64,000 nucleotides of DNA, taken from contig NZ_LYVP01000001.1 in assembly GCF_001984065.1 (NCBI RefSeq), positions 100,661 to 164,660 of the forward strand. The letters are read 5' to 3'. The position numbers were made by a program, and so were the translations under genes. Of this stretch, positions 33,965 through 43,391 are shown in pieces (position 1 is the first letter of the stretch; each line of letters opens with the position of its first letter). The notes under the pieces are model-generated. The model was given only the letters and a program-made list of their open reading frames with translations, was not told where the DNA came from and ran no database searches. This DNA is from Pseudomonas sp. KK4. Lineage in GTDB: Bacteria > Pseudomonadota > Gammaproteobacteria > Pseudomonadales > Pseudomonadaceae.

Positions 33965-35923
33965 ATGCAAGTTGATCTAGAAATGGAAGGGACGCAGGTA
34001 GCCGAGCTGCCGCGCTTTCAGCAGGCGCTTTTCCAGGCGCGTCGCTTGCGTAAGCTCGCGATGGGTTGCGCTGTGCTGGTGACGATGGGGCTGGTGCTGG
34101 GTTTCTTCACCGGCCTGTTTGCACCGCAATCCCTTTGGCCAGCGCTGCTGTTCAATCAAAGCGCCGCGATGCTGGTCCTGATGGCGGGCCTGCAATCGGC
34201 GTGGTGGGTCAGTCGATGGCGTGCGCAAGCGATGGGCCCCGCACAGCTGCCGCAGGCTTTACAAGAGCGCGAGGCGCCGGTGGGATGGTATGACCGGCTG
34301 CTCGATCGGATGTCGCAGCGTTGGCTGCACCTGCTCAGGCAGATCGGTGCGCCGACCCTGTGGCTCGGTGGTTGGGCATTGCTGGCGCTGCTGTGCGTGC
34401 AAGCGTTGTGGAACCTGGCGTTGCCATCCACCCCGTTGGGTTCGTCGGCCACGGTCGGCGCGGCGCTGGCGTTGTTGCTGGCGTTTGGTTTGCTGGTGCT
34501 GGAGCGTCAACTGGCCCAGGAAAACCCGGCTCAGTGGCCCGAAGCGCAAGCGCTGGCGCAATGGGTGCGGGTGCCGATCATCAGCCTGGTGTTGGGCGCG
34601 CTGTGTCTTTTTTTCGGTAGCGAAACGGCGGTGTGGCCGGTTCGGCTGGCTGTATTGATCGGTCTGCTGCCGGCGCTGGTTGCAGCGGAGTTATTGCTGC
34701 GCGCCGGGTTGTCGCTGTTCAGTCCCCGTCGCGAACAGCTTGAGCCCAGGTTACTGGCGCGCAGTTTCGTTGCCGACATGCTGCGCTGGCCTCCGCAGCC
34801 GTTGTTGGCGTTGCAGCACGAGGTGCACACCCGATTCGGCATCGACTTGCGGCAAATCTGGGCCTTCACCTACATACGTCGCGCTTTTCTTCCGGTGCTG
34901 GCGGTGGTGGTGTTCGCAGCTTGGTTGCTGACCGGCATTCACGAAATACCGCTGCAGGGGCGGGGCATCTACGAGCGGTTCGGCAAACCGGTGGCAGTGA
35001 TCGGTCCCGGTCTGCACGCCGGTCTGCCTTGGCCGCTGGGCCGGGTGCTGAATGTTGAAAACGGCGTGGTGCATGAGTTGGCCACCAGCGTGGGCGAGAC
35101 ATCGATTGCCACTCAGGCAGATCCTGCCGAGGGCCCTGCGCCGATAACGGCCAATCGCTTGTGGGACGCCAGCCATGTGAACGACAAGTCCCAAGTGATC
35201 GCCAGTAGCCGTGGCGACAAACAGAGCTTTCAGATCGTCAACATGGACGTACGCTTCGTCTATCGCGTCGGCTTGAGCGATCAGGCTGCGCTGGCAGCCA
35301 CCTATAACAGCGCCGATGTCCCGACTCTGGTGCGCAGCATCGCCAGTCGCATCCTGGTCCACGATTTTGCCTCACGAACGCTGGACGGTTTGCTCGGTGA
35401 GGACCGCGAAGGGCTTGCCGAAGACATCGGCCGTGCGGTGCAAGCGGATCTGCAGAAGCTCGACAGTGGCGTGGAAATCCTCGCCACGGTGGTCGAGGCG
35501 ATTCACCCACCAGCCGGCGCTGCCAACGCCTATCACAGTGTGCAAGCGGCGCAGATTGCTGCTCAGGCATTGATCGCCCGAGAGCGTGGCGCCGCCGCCG
35601 AAGCCACCAACCAGGCGCAATTGCAGGCGAGCGTCGCCCACGATCAGGCCACCGCCCGCGCCCATGAAATCAACGCGACTGCGCAAACCGCCGACCGCAA
35701 GTTCAGTGCCGAGCAAAAGGCCTACGCCAATGCGGGCCAGGCTTTCGTGCTGGAGCAGTACCTCAGCCAACTTTCCCAAGGGTTGGCCAATGCCAGATTG
35801 CTGGTACTCGATCATCGTCTCGGCGGCGACAGCAATGCGCCAACCATCGACCTGCGAACTTTCACGCTGCCGGGTGACCCCGCGCCGTCGCGTAAAACCG
35901 CTCAGCCAGGAGCCTCAAATTGA
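33965..35923 (+). CDS. SPFH protein 1: HflK-like with long N-terminal membrane domain
   Basis: The 652-residue protein has two parts. The first 330 residues hold about seven hydrophobic segments (for example VLVTMGLVLGFFTGLF, TLWLGGWALLALLCVQALW), which ordinary HflK lacks. Residues about 330-630 are an SPFH/band-7 domain beginning GIHEIPLQGRGIYERFGKPV and followed by an Ala/Gln-rich coiled coil. SPFH proteins form large membrane rings that scaffold or fence other membrane proteins. It heads a four-gene operon (all junctions overlap by 4 bp) ending in a metal ATPase. GGAG precedes the ATG. The real hflK/hflC pair is next to hflX elsewhere in pseudomonads, so this is a separate system. Confidence 0.85.
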   Translation: MQVDLEMEGTQVAELPRFQQALFQARRLRKLAMGCAVLVTMGLVLGFFTGLFAPQSLWPALLFNQSAAMLVLMAGLQSAWWVSRWRAQAMGPAQLPQALQEREAPVGWYDRLLDRMSQRWLHLLRQIGAPTLWLGGWALLALLCVQALWNLALPSTPLGSSATVGAALALLLAFGLLVLERQLAQENPAQWPEAQALAQWVRVPIISLVLGALCLFFGSETAVWPVRLAVLIGLLPALVAAELLLRAGLSLFSPRREQLEPRLLARSFVADMLRWPPQPLLALQHEVHTRFGIDLRQIWAFTYIRRAFLPVLAVVVFAAWLLTGIHEIPLQGRGIYERFGKPVAVIGPGLHAGLPWPLGRVLNVENGVVHELATSVGETSIATQADPAEGPAPITANRLWDASHVNDKSQVIASSRGDKQSFQIVNMDVRFVYRVGLSDQAALAATYNSADVPTLVRSIASRILVHDFASRTLDGLLGEDREGLAEDIGRAVQADLQKLDSGVEILATVVEAIHPPAGAANAYHSVQAAQIAAQALIARERGAAAEATNQAQLQASVAHDQATARAHEINATAQTADRKFSAEQKAYANAGQAFVLEQYLSQLSQGLANARLLVLDHRLGGDSNAPTIDLRTFTLPGDPAPSRKTAQPGASN

Positions 35924-36957
35924 GCCATGCGCACACGCCAGACCATGGTCACGATCACACCGATCATGGTCATGCAGGGCATCATCATCACGGTCATCAT
36001 CACCATCATGGCGCTCCAGAGCAGGCCGGCCCTTTTCCATGGCGACGCATGGGGTGGGCCGCGTTGCTGGTGGCGTTTGCCATTGCCGCTGCGTGCCTGG
36101 TGCAGGTGAGGTCCGGGGAAGCCACGGTCATCACGCGTTTCGGCAACCCTGCGCGAGTGTTGTTGGACCCGGGCCTGGGCTGGCGTTGGCCAGCGCCATT
36201 CGAATCAGCCATTGCGGTGGATCTGCGACTGCGTACTACCTCCAGCGGTTTGCAGGACGTGGGCACGCGGGACGGATTGCGCATCATTATTCAGGCCTAC
36301 GTGGCCTGGCAGGTGCAGGGTGATCCGGACAATGTGCAGCGCTTCATGCGCGCGGTGCAGAATCAGCCTGACGAAGCCGCGCGGCAGATTCGGACCTTCG
36401 TCGGTTCGGCACTGGAAACCACGGCCAGCAGTTTCGACCTGGCCAATCTGGTCAACACCGATGCCAGTCAGGTGCACATCGCCGAGTTCGAAGCGCAACT
36501 GCGCCGGCAGATTGACCAGCAGTTGCTCACCACTTATGGCGTGCGCGTGCTGCAAGTGGGGATCGAGCGTTTGACGTTGCCGTCGGTCACGCTGACCGCC
36601 ACGGTTGATCGCATGCGCGCCGAGCGAGAAACCATTGCCACCGAACGCACCGCCATCGGCAAGCGCGAAGCGGCGCAAATTCGCTCAGCCGCCGAACGTG
36701 ATGCGCGAATCGTGCAAGCGGATGCATCAGTGAAAGCAGCCGACATCGAAGCGCAATCCCGGGTGGAAGCGGCGCAAATCTATGGCCGCGCTTACGCCGG
36801 TTCGCCGCAGCTTTATAACTTGCTGCGCTCACTCGATACACTGGGAACCGTGGTGACCCCAGGGACAAAACTGATTCTGCGTACCGACGCCGCGCCATTT
36901 CGCGTACTGGTTGACGGGCCGCCGAGCCTCGATAGCCAATCCGGATCGCAGCCATGA
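35920..36957 (+). CDS. SPFH protein 2: HflK/HflC-like with His-rich N-terminus
   Basis: Translation starts at TTG (35920), supported by CCAGGAG 7 nt upstream and by overlap with the previous stop. The first 31 residues contain 16 histidines (runs HHHH and HHHHH, plus HGHDH), a strong candidate for zinc or nickel binding on the cytoplasmic side. One membrane helix follows (about 44-65), then an SPFH domain (SGEATVITRFGNPARVLLDP) and a coiled coil ending with AQIYGRAYAGSPQLYNLLRS, very like HflC. If the first ATG-like methionine (M44) were used, the His-rich part would be lost. Its job may be to hold metal for the ATPase encoded two genes on (inference). Confidence 0.85.
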   Translation: MSHAHTPDHGHDHTDHGHAGHHHHGHHHHHGAPEQAGPFPWRRMGWAALLVAFAIAAACLVQVRSGEATVITRFGNPARVLLDPGLGWRWPAPFESAIAVDLRLRTTSSGLQDVGTRDGLRIIIQAYVAWQVQGDPDNVQRFMRAVQNQPDEAARQIRTFVGSALETTASSFDLANLVNTDASQVHIAEFEAQLRRQIDQQLLTTYGVRVLQVGIERLTLPSVTLTATVDRMRAERETIATERTAIGKREAAQIRSAAERDARIVQADASVKAADIEAQSRVEAAQIYGRAYAGSPQLYNLLRSLDTLGTVVTPGTKLILRTDAAPFRVLVDGPPSLDSQSGSQP

Positions 36958-38012
36958 GTTTGGTTCCACGTGGAACACATGAGTTGAGCAGCCCCTGGAT
37001 TCAGGCAGGTCGCCTGGCATTTCTTACTTTGTACGCGGCAACAGTATTGGCCGCATTGGCATGGACGTTTTCCAATGTGCGGCAGATCGATCCGCAGGAT
37101 CGTGCAGTGGTATTGCACTTTGGTGCGCTGGATCGTATCCAGAATGCCGGGTTGTTGTGGGCTTGGCCGCGCCCCATCGAACAGGTCATCTTGTTGCCGG
37201 CAGCGGATCGGGTGGTTGAACGGAGAGTCGATAATCTGCTGCGCAGTGATGCCGCTTTGCAAGCTGATCGCGTTGCCAGTTTCGCCACACCGATCAGCGA
37301 CGCCCTGGCGGGATCCGGTTATCTGCTGACCGGTGATGCCGGGGTGGTGCAACTGGATGTGCGTGTGTTCTATAAAGTCACCGATCCCTATGCCTTTGTG
37401 TTGCAAGGTGAACACGTGTTGCCGGCGCTGGACCGACTCGTGACTCGAAGCACTGTGGCGCTGACCGCAGCGCGGGATCTGGACACCATCCTGGTGGCGC
37501 GACCTGAGCTGGTGGGCGCTGACAATCAGGCCGCTGAGCGACGTGAACGACTGCGTGGCGATCTGGTGCGGGGCATCAATCAGCGGCTGGCAGAGCTCTC
37601 TGCGACCGGGCAGGGGCTGGGCATCGAAGTGGCGCGGGTGGATGTGCAATCGAGTTTGCCGGGGCCTGCGGTCAATGCCTTCAACGCGGTGCTGACAGCC
37701 AGCCAGCAAGCCGACAAAGCCGTGGCCAATGCACGAACCGACGCCGAAAAACTGACCCAGAGCGCTAACGAACAGGCCGATCACACACTTCAAGTCGCCC
37801 ACGCCCAGGCCAGTGAACGGCTGGCCAGGGCCTCCGCCGACACCGCCACGGTGTTGAGCCTGGCAAAGGCTCGGCAACAAGGCACCGACCCGCAGATGCT
37901 GCTGCGAATCTACCGCGAGCGGATACCGAAAATTCTCGGCCAGGCGGGATCCGTGACCACGGTCGACCCCAAAGACGATTCCCGCCTGATCATTCAGGGA
38001 GCTGCCCAATGA
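36954..38012 (+). CDS. SPFH protein 3: HflC-like
   Basis: The 352-residue protein has one N-terminal membrane helix (about 23-43, LTLYAATVLAALAWTFSNV), an SPFH domain starting IDPQDRAVVLHFGALDRIQN, and a C-terminal Ala-rich coiled coil ending in an HflC-type TDPQMLLRIYRERIPKIL segment. It overlaps the neighbours by 4 bp on both sides. Codons 3-8 are formed by a parS site (VPRGT is encoded by the palindrome), so the N-terminal residues are dictated partly by chromosome-segregation DNA. With the other two SPFH proteins it could form a hetero-oligomeric ring around the P1B ATPase. Confidence 0.83.
   Translation: MSLVPRGTHELSSPWIQAGRLAFLTLYAATVLAALAWTFSNVRQIDPQDRAVVLHFGALDRIQNAGLLWAWPRPIEQVILLPAADRVVERRVDNLLRSDAALQADRVASFATPISDALAGSGYLLTGDAGVVQLDVRVFYKVTDPYAFVLQGEHVLPALDRLVTRSTVALTAARDLDTILVARPELVGADNQAAERRERLRGDLVRGINQRLAELSATGQGLGIEVARVDVQSSLPGPAVNAFNAVLTASQQADKAVANARTDAEKLTQSANEQADHTLQVAHAQASERLARASADTATVLSLAKARQQGTDPQMLLRIYRERIPKILGQAGSVTTVDPKDDSRLIIQGAAQ
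36962..36977. promoter_or_regulatory. parS: parS-like ParB-binding site 2, inside a coding sequence
   Basis: GGTTCCACGTGGAACA has the same 14 bp perfect core as the other two sites. It lies within the first codons of the third SPFH gene. Confidence 0.85.
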
Positions 38013-39907
38013 CTGCGCAAACCGCCGCTGCACCGAGCCTCTTGTCCTCGGCCGAACAACGCAGCGCTGCCCGCCAATTGACCCTGGCCATGCTCGCCCT
38101 CGGGTTGCTGGCGCTGGGTTTGATCTGGCGCTGGTTGGCACCTGAGCAGACCGGTGTCAGCCAGTTATTGCTGGGGTTCGCTTCGCTGCTGGTGGCCGTG
38201 CCGGTGATGCGGTCGGCGTGGTACAGCCTGCGTTATCCGAGCTTGCACGGCATCACCGATCAGTTGATCGCCCTGGCCATGCTCGGTGCCTGGGCCACCG
38301 GTGATCTGCTCACGGCGGCCTTGCTGCCAATCATCATGATTTTCGGCCACGTCCTGGAGGAGCGCAGCGTGATCGGTTCGCAGGAGGCCATTGATGCCTT
38401 GGGCAAACTGACGCGCAGTCATGCGCGCAAGGTTCAGGCGGATGGGTCGATTGTCGAAGTCGACAACGGCACCCTAAAGACAGGGGATCGGGTGGAGGTG
38501 CGCGCTGGCGATCGGGTGCCGGCGGATGGGCGGGTATTGTCCGGTCAGGCCAGTCTCGACACGGCTTCCATCACCGGCGAATCGGTACCGGTAGAGGCCG
38601 GCGTCGGCATGTCGGTGTTCGGCGGGGCGATCAATCTCGACGGCCTGTTGCACATCGAAGTGACCCGCACCGGCCGCGAGTCGACCCTGGGCAAAGTCAT
38701 TGCCCTGATGCAGAACGCCGAGCGTTCCAAACCACCGATCACGCGATTGCTGGAGCGTTATGCGGGCAGCTATATGGTGCTGGTATTGCTGCTGGCCGCG
38801 GTGACCTGGTTCGTCACCAACAACGCTCAGGCCATGCTCGCGGTGCTGGTGGCGGCGTGTCCTTGCGCGTTGGTGCTATCGGCGCCGGCCACGGCAATCG
38901 CCGGGGTAGCGGTGGCCGCCAGGCACGGGATTCTGATTCGCAGTTCGGCGTTTCTCGAAGAACTGGCCGACCTCACGTCTCTGGTGGTCGACAAGACCGG
39001 CACACTGACTTACGGCACCTTGCGGCTGCAGTCCATCGACAGCCCGGCGGAGGCTACCCCGACAATCCTGGCGCTCGCTGCCAGCCTCGGTTCCGCCAGC
39101 AGTCACCCGGTTAGCCGGGCACTGGCCGGACTGGTGGAACAGGACCGCTTCTTTTCACTGACCGACATTCATGAGCGACAGGGTCTGGGTGTGGTAGCCA
39201 TGACTGACCAGGGTGAGGCTGCGCTCGGCCGACCGGAGTTGTTCAATCAGTTGGGCATCCGGGCCTTGGCCGTTCCCGACCACGACGGTCCGATTGCCGG
39301 CCTGGCCCTCAATGGGCAATTCCTTGCCTGGCTGTTGCTGGCTGACAGCGTGAAACCCGAAGCCCGGTACGCCTTGGACGAGTTGCGGGAGCTCGGGCTG
39401 GGCCGGCAACTGTTGCTCACCGGTGACCGCCAGAGTGTCGCGCATGCGCTTGCCGGGGAGGTGGGTATCAGCGATGTCCAGGCGCAAGCCTTGCCTGAGG
39501 ACAAGCTCAACCGTGTGCTGAAAGAAATCGGTCATGGTTTTCGACCTATGGTGGTGGGCGATGGCATCAACGATTCGCTGGCCCTGAAGGCCGGTGTCGT
39601 GGGCGTGGCCATGGGGGCGGGCGGTGCGGATATCGCATTGGCCTCGGCGGACATCGTGTTGATCGGCAGCGACCTGCGTCGCCTCGGAACCTGTGTTCGC
39701 CTGAGTCGTCAGTGCCGCAAAACCTTGCAGGTCAACGTGATCATTGGCCTGGGCTGGACACTGGCCATCGTGGCCTTCGCTGCGTTCGGCTGGCTGGGTG
39801 CCGCTGGCGCGATGATTGCGGCGGTACTGCACAACCTCAGCACTTTGTTGGTGTTGGGTAATGCAGGACGCTTACTCCGTTTCCAGGAGCCACTGCTGAA
39901 ACTGTAG
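38009..39907 (+). CDS. P1B-type heavy-metal-transporting ATPase without N-terminal metal-binding domain
   Basis: The 632-residue ATPase has all catalytic motifs: ITGES (actuator), membrane CPC (CPCALVLSAPAT, near 284), DKTGTLT with phosphorylated Asp near 328, SSHPVSRAL (nucleotide-binding HP) and GDGIND (near 517). It lacks any N-terminal HMA domain and begins almost directly with the first helices. The last membrane helix reads HNLSTLLVLGNAGRLL, without the Asp of the Zn/Cd (P1B-2) class, so metal specificity is open. CAGGGAG precedes the ATG by 7 nt. It is the last gene of the SPFH operon, and the His-rich SPFH protein may replace the missing metal-binding domain. Confidence 0.9.
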   Translation: MTAQTAAAPSLLSSAEQRSAARQLTLAMLALGLLALGLIWRWLAPEQTGVSQLLLGFASLLVAVPVMRSAWYSLRYPSLHGITDQLIALAMLGAWATGDLLTAALLPIIMIFGHVLEERSVIGSQEAIDALGKLTRSHARKVQADGSIVEVDNGTLKTGDRVEVRAGDRVPADGRVLSGQASLDTASITGESVPVEAGVGMSVFGGAINLDGLLHIEVTRTGRESTLGKVIALMQNAERSKPPITRLLERYAGSYMVLVLLLAAVTWFVTNNAQAMLAVLVAACPCALVLSAPATAIAGVAVAARHGILIRSSAFLEELADLTSLVVDKTGTLTYGTLRLQSIDSPAEATPTILALAASLGSASSHPVSRALAGLVEQDRFFSLTDIHERQGLGVVAMTDQGEAALGRPELFNQLGIRALAVPDHDGPIAGLALNGQFLAWLLLADSVKPEARYALDELRELGLGRQLLLTGDRQSVAHALAGEVGISDVQAQALPEDKLNRVLKEIGHGFRPMVVGDGINDSLALKAGVVGVAMGAGGADIALASADIVLIGSDLRRLGTCVRLSRQCRKTLQVNVIIGLGWTLAIVAFAAFGWLGAAGAMIAAVLHNLSTLLVLGNAGRLLRFQEPLLKL

Positions 39908-39930
39908 GAGCGAGCAGGCTCGCTCCTACA
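39903..39930. repeat. Single REP palindrome
   Basis: TGTAGGAGCGAGC and GCTCGCTCCTACA flank AG, forming a perfect 13 bp stem. It begins inside the stop codon region of the P1B ATPase gene and may also protect or end that transcript. Confidence 0.85.
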
Positions 39931-40103
39931 TAGGGGAATTCAGAGATTCATAGAACTGTAGAGAGATATCGCAGTCATCTAGGGAGATAGCAGTCATTTA
40001 TGTGATTTTCTTCGGATAGAAATCCGCTATCAAATCGATAGGCAGCTATTTTTCCAGGATGGTCTAACCTCTCAGCAGACGTCTGAAACAAGGGGGATAA
40101 TCC

Positions 40104-41291
40104 ATGCTCGCGCAACTTCCACCGGCCTTACAGAACCTGCAGTTACCGCTACGCCTGCGACTCTGGGATGGCCATGAGTTCAATCTGGGGCCGACGCCCA
40201 GCGTCACGATTGTGGTCAAGGACCCACAAATGGTTACCCAGTTCACCCATCCCAGTCTCGACGCGCTAGGAGCGGCGTTTGTCGAAGGCAAGCTGGAGCT
40301 GGAAGGTTCCATCAGCGATGTGATTCGCGTCTGCGATGAGTTAAGTCAGGCACTGGTGGAAGATGACGATAGCGCAACACCGGTGCGCACGGTCCATGAC
40401 AAAGAAACCGACGCCAAAGCGATTTCGTACCACTACGACCTTTCCAATGCCTTCTATCAACTGTGGCTCGACAGCGACATGGCCTATTCATGTGCGTATT
40501 TCGAGACCGGAAGCGAAACCCTCGAGCAGGCCCAGCAAGCCAAATTCCGACATCTGTGCCGTAAGTTGCGCCTGCAGCCGGGCGACTACTTGCTGGACGT
40601 AGGTTGCGGCTGGGGTGGTTTGGCGCGGTATGCGGCCCGGGAGTTCGGCGCGAAAGTATTCGGCATTACCCTGAGTAAGGAACAACTGGCCCTGGCCCGC
40701 GAGCGGGTCAAGGAAGAAGGCCTGGAAGACCTCGTCGAACTGCAATTGCTCGATTATCGCGATCTGCCTCAGGACGGGCGATTCGATAAGGTCGTCAGCG
40801 TCGGCATGTTCGAACACGTCGGCCACGCCAACCTGGCGCAGTACTGCAAAACCCTGTTTGGCGCTGTGAAAGAAGGCGGACTGGTGATGAACCATGGCAT
40901 CACCGCCAAACACACCGATGGACGTCCCGTGGGTCGCGGAGCGGGTGACTTCATCGAAAAATATGTATTCCCCAATGGTGAGTTGCCCCACCTGTCGATG
41001 ATTTCCGCCGAGATCAGCGAGGCTGGGTTGGAGATTGTCGACGTCGAAAGCCTGCGCCTGCATTACGCACGAACTCTGGATCACTGGAGCGAACGCTTGG
41101 AAGACAACCTTGAGGCGGCCGCCAAACAAGTGCCAGACCAAGCGTTGCGGATCTGGCGCTTGTACCTGGCGGGTTGTGCCTACGCGTTCGCCAAGGGCTG
41201 GATCAACTTGCATCAAATCCTTGCGGTGAAGGCGCACCCCGATGGCAGCCATGAACTGCCATGGACCAGGGACGATATCTACAACCCCTAG
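40104..41291 (+). CDS. cfa: Cyclopropane-fatty-acyl-phospholipid synthase
   Basis: The 395-residue enzyme transfers a methylene group from S-adenosylmethionine to unsaturated acyl chains in membrane phospholipids, hardening the membrane in stationary phase and acid. It has the SAM-binding motif LLDVGCGWGGLARYAA, the CFA signature YHYDLSNAFYQLWLDSDMAY with SCAYF, and the FEHVGHANL region. The N-terminal 100 residues form the helical lipid-contact domain. The neighbouring convergent gene encodes a cardiolipin synthase, so two lipid-modifying functions are side by side. The 196 bp upstream contain only a REP palindrome and AT-rich promoter-like sequence. Confidence 0.95.
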   Translation: MLAQLPPALQNLQLPLRLRLWDGHEFNLGPTPSVTIVVKDPQMVTQFTHPSLDALGAAFVEGKLELEGSISDVIRVCDELSQALVEDDDSATPVRTVHDKETDAKAISYHYDLSNAFYQLWLDSDMAYSCAYFETGSETLEQAQQAKFRHLCRKLRLQPGDYLLDVGCGWGGLARYAAREFGAKVFGITLSKEQLALARERVKEEGLEDLVELQLLDYRDLPQDGRFDKVVSVGMFEHVGHANLAQYCKTLFGAVKEGGLVMNHGITAKHTDGRPVGRGAGDFIEKYVFPNGELPHLSMISAEISEAGLEIVDVESLRLHYARTLDHWSERLEDNLEAAAKQVPDQALRIWRLYLAGCAYAFAKGWINLHQILAVKAHPDGSHELPWTRDDIYNP

Positions 41292-41297
41292 AACGCG

Positions 41298-42737
41298 TTA
41301 GAGAATCGGTGAAATAAGCCGGGCGATCCGCATGCCCACTTTTTGCAGGCGGTGGGTCTCCCGGCTTTCTTCCTTGGCTATTTCGTGGGCCTGTGCGAAG
41401 TCGTCGTTGAGCATGTGTTCCACCTTGGCGGCGAACACGCTGTCGACGGTCAGGAGCATCACTTCAAAATTCAGCCGGAACGAACGGTTGTCCATGTTGG
41501 CGCTGCCGATTGCGCTGATTTCACTGTCGATCAATACCACTTTCTGATGCAGGAAACCGGGTTCGTACCGGAATACGCGCACGCCTGCGCGCACGGCTTC
41601 GAAGGCGTAGAGGCTGGAGGCGGCGTAAACGATTTTGTGGTCGGGGCGCGATGGCAGCAGGATCCGCACATCGACCCCGCGCAGCACGGCCAGACGCAGG
41701 GCGGCGAACACCGCTTCGTCGGGGATGAAATAGGGGGTGGTGATCCACACGCGCTCGGTCGCTGCGTGGATGGCCTCGACGAAGAACAGCGAGCAGGTCT
41801 CGTAAGGGTCTGCCGGGCCGCTGGCGAGCATTTGGCACAGCACACCATCGTCCGGGTACACCTCCGGAAGGATGAGCGGCGGCAGTGAACGGGCCACCCA
41901 GAACCAATCTTCGGCGAAGGACTCCTGCATGCAGGCCACCACGGGACCGCGCACCTGCACGTGGGTGTCGCGCCACGGCGCCAGGGGCGGTTTCTCGCCC
42001 ATGTATTCGTCGCCGACATTGTGCCCGCCGACGAAGCCGACCATGCCGTCGACCACCACGATCTTGCGGTGGTTTCGGAAGTTGACCTGGAAGCGGTTGA
42101 GCCAGCCACTGCGGGTCGCGAAGGCTTTGACCTGAACGCCGCCATCGCGCAACGACTGTACATAGCCGTGGGGCAGGGAATGGCTGCCGATGCGGTCGTA
42201 GAGCAGGTGAATCACCACGCCTTCGGCGGCTTTCTTAAGCAGCAGTTGGTGCAGACGCTGGCCGAGGCGATCGTCGTGGATGATGAAAAACTGGATCAGC
42301 ACCGCTTCTCGTGCCTGGCTGATGGCGTTGAAGATCGCATCGAACGTGGCACGGCCGTTGATCAGCAGTTGTACTTCGTTATTGGCCAGGCAGGGCATGC
42401 GCCCCAGCTTCGGCATTGCCCGTAGCGAGGCGTAAGCGTTGGAGGCGCGGGCGGTGAGTGCCTCCTCGACCCAGGGGCGCCAGTTGAGCTCTGAGACGGC
42501 TTTGCGCATCTGTTCGTTGGCCTGACGACGAGCCTTGATGTAACCGTCGAAAGTACTGCGGCCGAAGACCAGGTAGGGAATGAGGGTCAAGTAGGGCATG
42601 AAGACCAATGACAGCGCCCAGGCGATGGAGCCTTGGGCGGTTCGAACGGTCAACACGGCATGGATCGCTGCGATCGTACCCAGGGTGTGCAGCAATGCGA
42701 TGGTGTAACCGAAAATGTGTGGTCCAAAATAATCCAT
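41298..42737 (-). CDS. cls: Cardiolipin synthase (ClsA-type)
   Basis: The 479-residue inner-membrane enzyme joins two phosphatidylglycerols into cardiolipin. It shows two N-terminal hydrophobic segments (residues about 5-65) and two phospholipase-D HKD motifs, [19 protein letters not shown] and [20 protein letters not shown]. Length and layout match bacterial ClsA. It ends 6 bp from the stop of cfa on the opposite strand, so the two genes converge with almost no gap. ATG 42737 fits the conserved start [11 protein letters not shown]. Confidence 0.95.
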   Translation of the reverse strand: MDYFGPHIFGYTIALLHTLGTIAAIHAVLTVRTAQGSIAWALSLVFMPYLTLIPYLVFGRSTFDGYIKARRQANEQMRKAVSELNWRPWVEEALTARASNAYASLRAMPKLGRMPCLANNEVQLLINGRATFDAIFNAISQAREAVLIQFFIIHDDRLGQRLHQLLLKKAAEGVVIHLLYDRIGSHSLPHGYVQSLRDGGVQVKAFATRSGWLNRFQVNFRNHRKIVVVDGMVGFVGGHNVGDEYMGEKPPLAPWRDTHVQVRGPVVACMQESFAEDWFWVARSLPPLILPEVYPDDGVLCQMLASGPADPYETCSLFFVEAIHAATERVWITTPYFIPDEAVFAALRLAVLRGVDVRILLPSRPDHKIVYAASSLYAFEAVRAGVRVFRYEPGFLHQKVVLIDSEISAIGSANMDNRSFRLNFEVMLLTVDSVFAAKVEHMLNDDFAQAHEIAKEESRETHRLQKVGMRIARLISPIL

Positions 42738-42866
42738 GGGGGCAGCCTTGCTCCTGAAGATTCAGTGCTTAACAGACCATGTTCCGGGCAGAATGTCGCT
42801 AATTAATTGACCCATGAACCGAAGCCCGTGGCCGGCGTCTAACGGCCACTATCGATCAGGAGTGAC

Positions 42867-43391
42867 ATGATGAAAGTTCGTCTGCTGGGTTTGGCCATTA
42901 CGCTGGGGTTGGCGCTTCCTGTGGCAGCTCAAGCGCAAATGCTTCAGCCAGGTTTATGGGAATTGACCACCAGCAACATGAAGGTCGACGACCAGAACCT
43001 GCCGGATCTGCAACTGATCCTGGGTCAGATACAAAGCCAGATGACCCCGCAACAGCGTGCTCAGCTTGAAAAACAGGGCATCACAATGGGGGGCAAGGGG
43101 ATTCGTGCGTGTCTGACGCCTGAGCAGGTCAAGAGTGATGATATTCCACTGACCGATCCACAATCGGGCTGCAAGCAGGAGATCACCGATCGCACCGGTA
43201 ATCAGTGGAAATTCCGATTCAGCTGCCCGAAAGCGCAGGGAGCAGGTGTCGCCACCTTTCTCAGTGACCGTGAGTTCACCACCAAGGTCAATGGCACCTT
43301 CAATGCCACGGGCATTCAGCAGAAAGGCAGCCTGGAGAGTCGCGCCGTATGGTTGGGACAGGATTGCGGTACCGTCAAGCCAAGGGCTTAA
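42867..43391 (+). CDS. DUF3617 periplasmic protein
   Basis: The 174-residue product carries a signal peptide (MKVRLLGLAITLGLALPVAA, cleavage after AQA) and then LQPGLWELTTSNMKVDDQ, the opening typical of DUF3617. Two conserved cysteines in CLTPEQV and a later SGCKQEI, with FSCPKA, could form disulfides. The function of the family is unknown. Two adjacent ATG codons (42867 and 42870) are both within range of AGGAG at 42857-42861; the second gives the better spacing. Confidence 0.85.
   Translation: MMKVRLLGLAITLGLALPVAAQAQMLQPGLWELTTSNMKVDDQNLPDLQLILGQIQSQMTPQQRAQLEKQGITMGGKGIRACLTPEQVKSDDIPLTDPQSGCKQEITDRTGNQWKFRFSCPKAQGAGVATFLSDREFTTKVNGTFNATGIQQKGSLESRAVWLGQDCGTVKPRA

Noticed and set aside
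33965..38012. Calling the SPFH genes hflK and hflC
   Set aside because: The true hflKC pair lies beside hflX; these have extra membrane helices, a His-rich leader, and a P1B ATPase partner.
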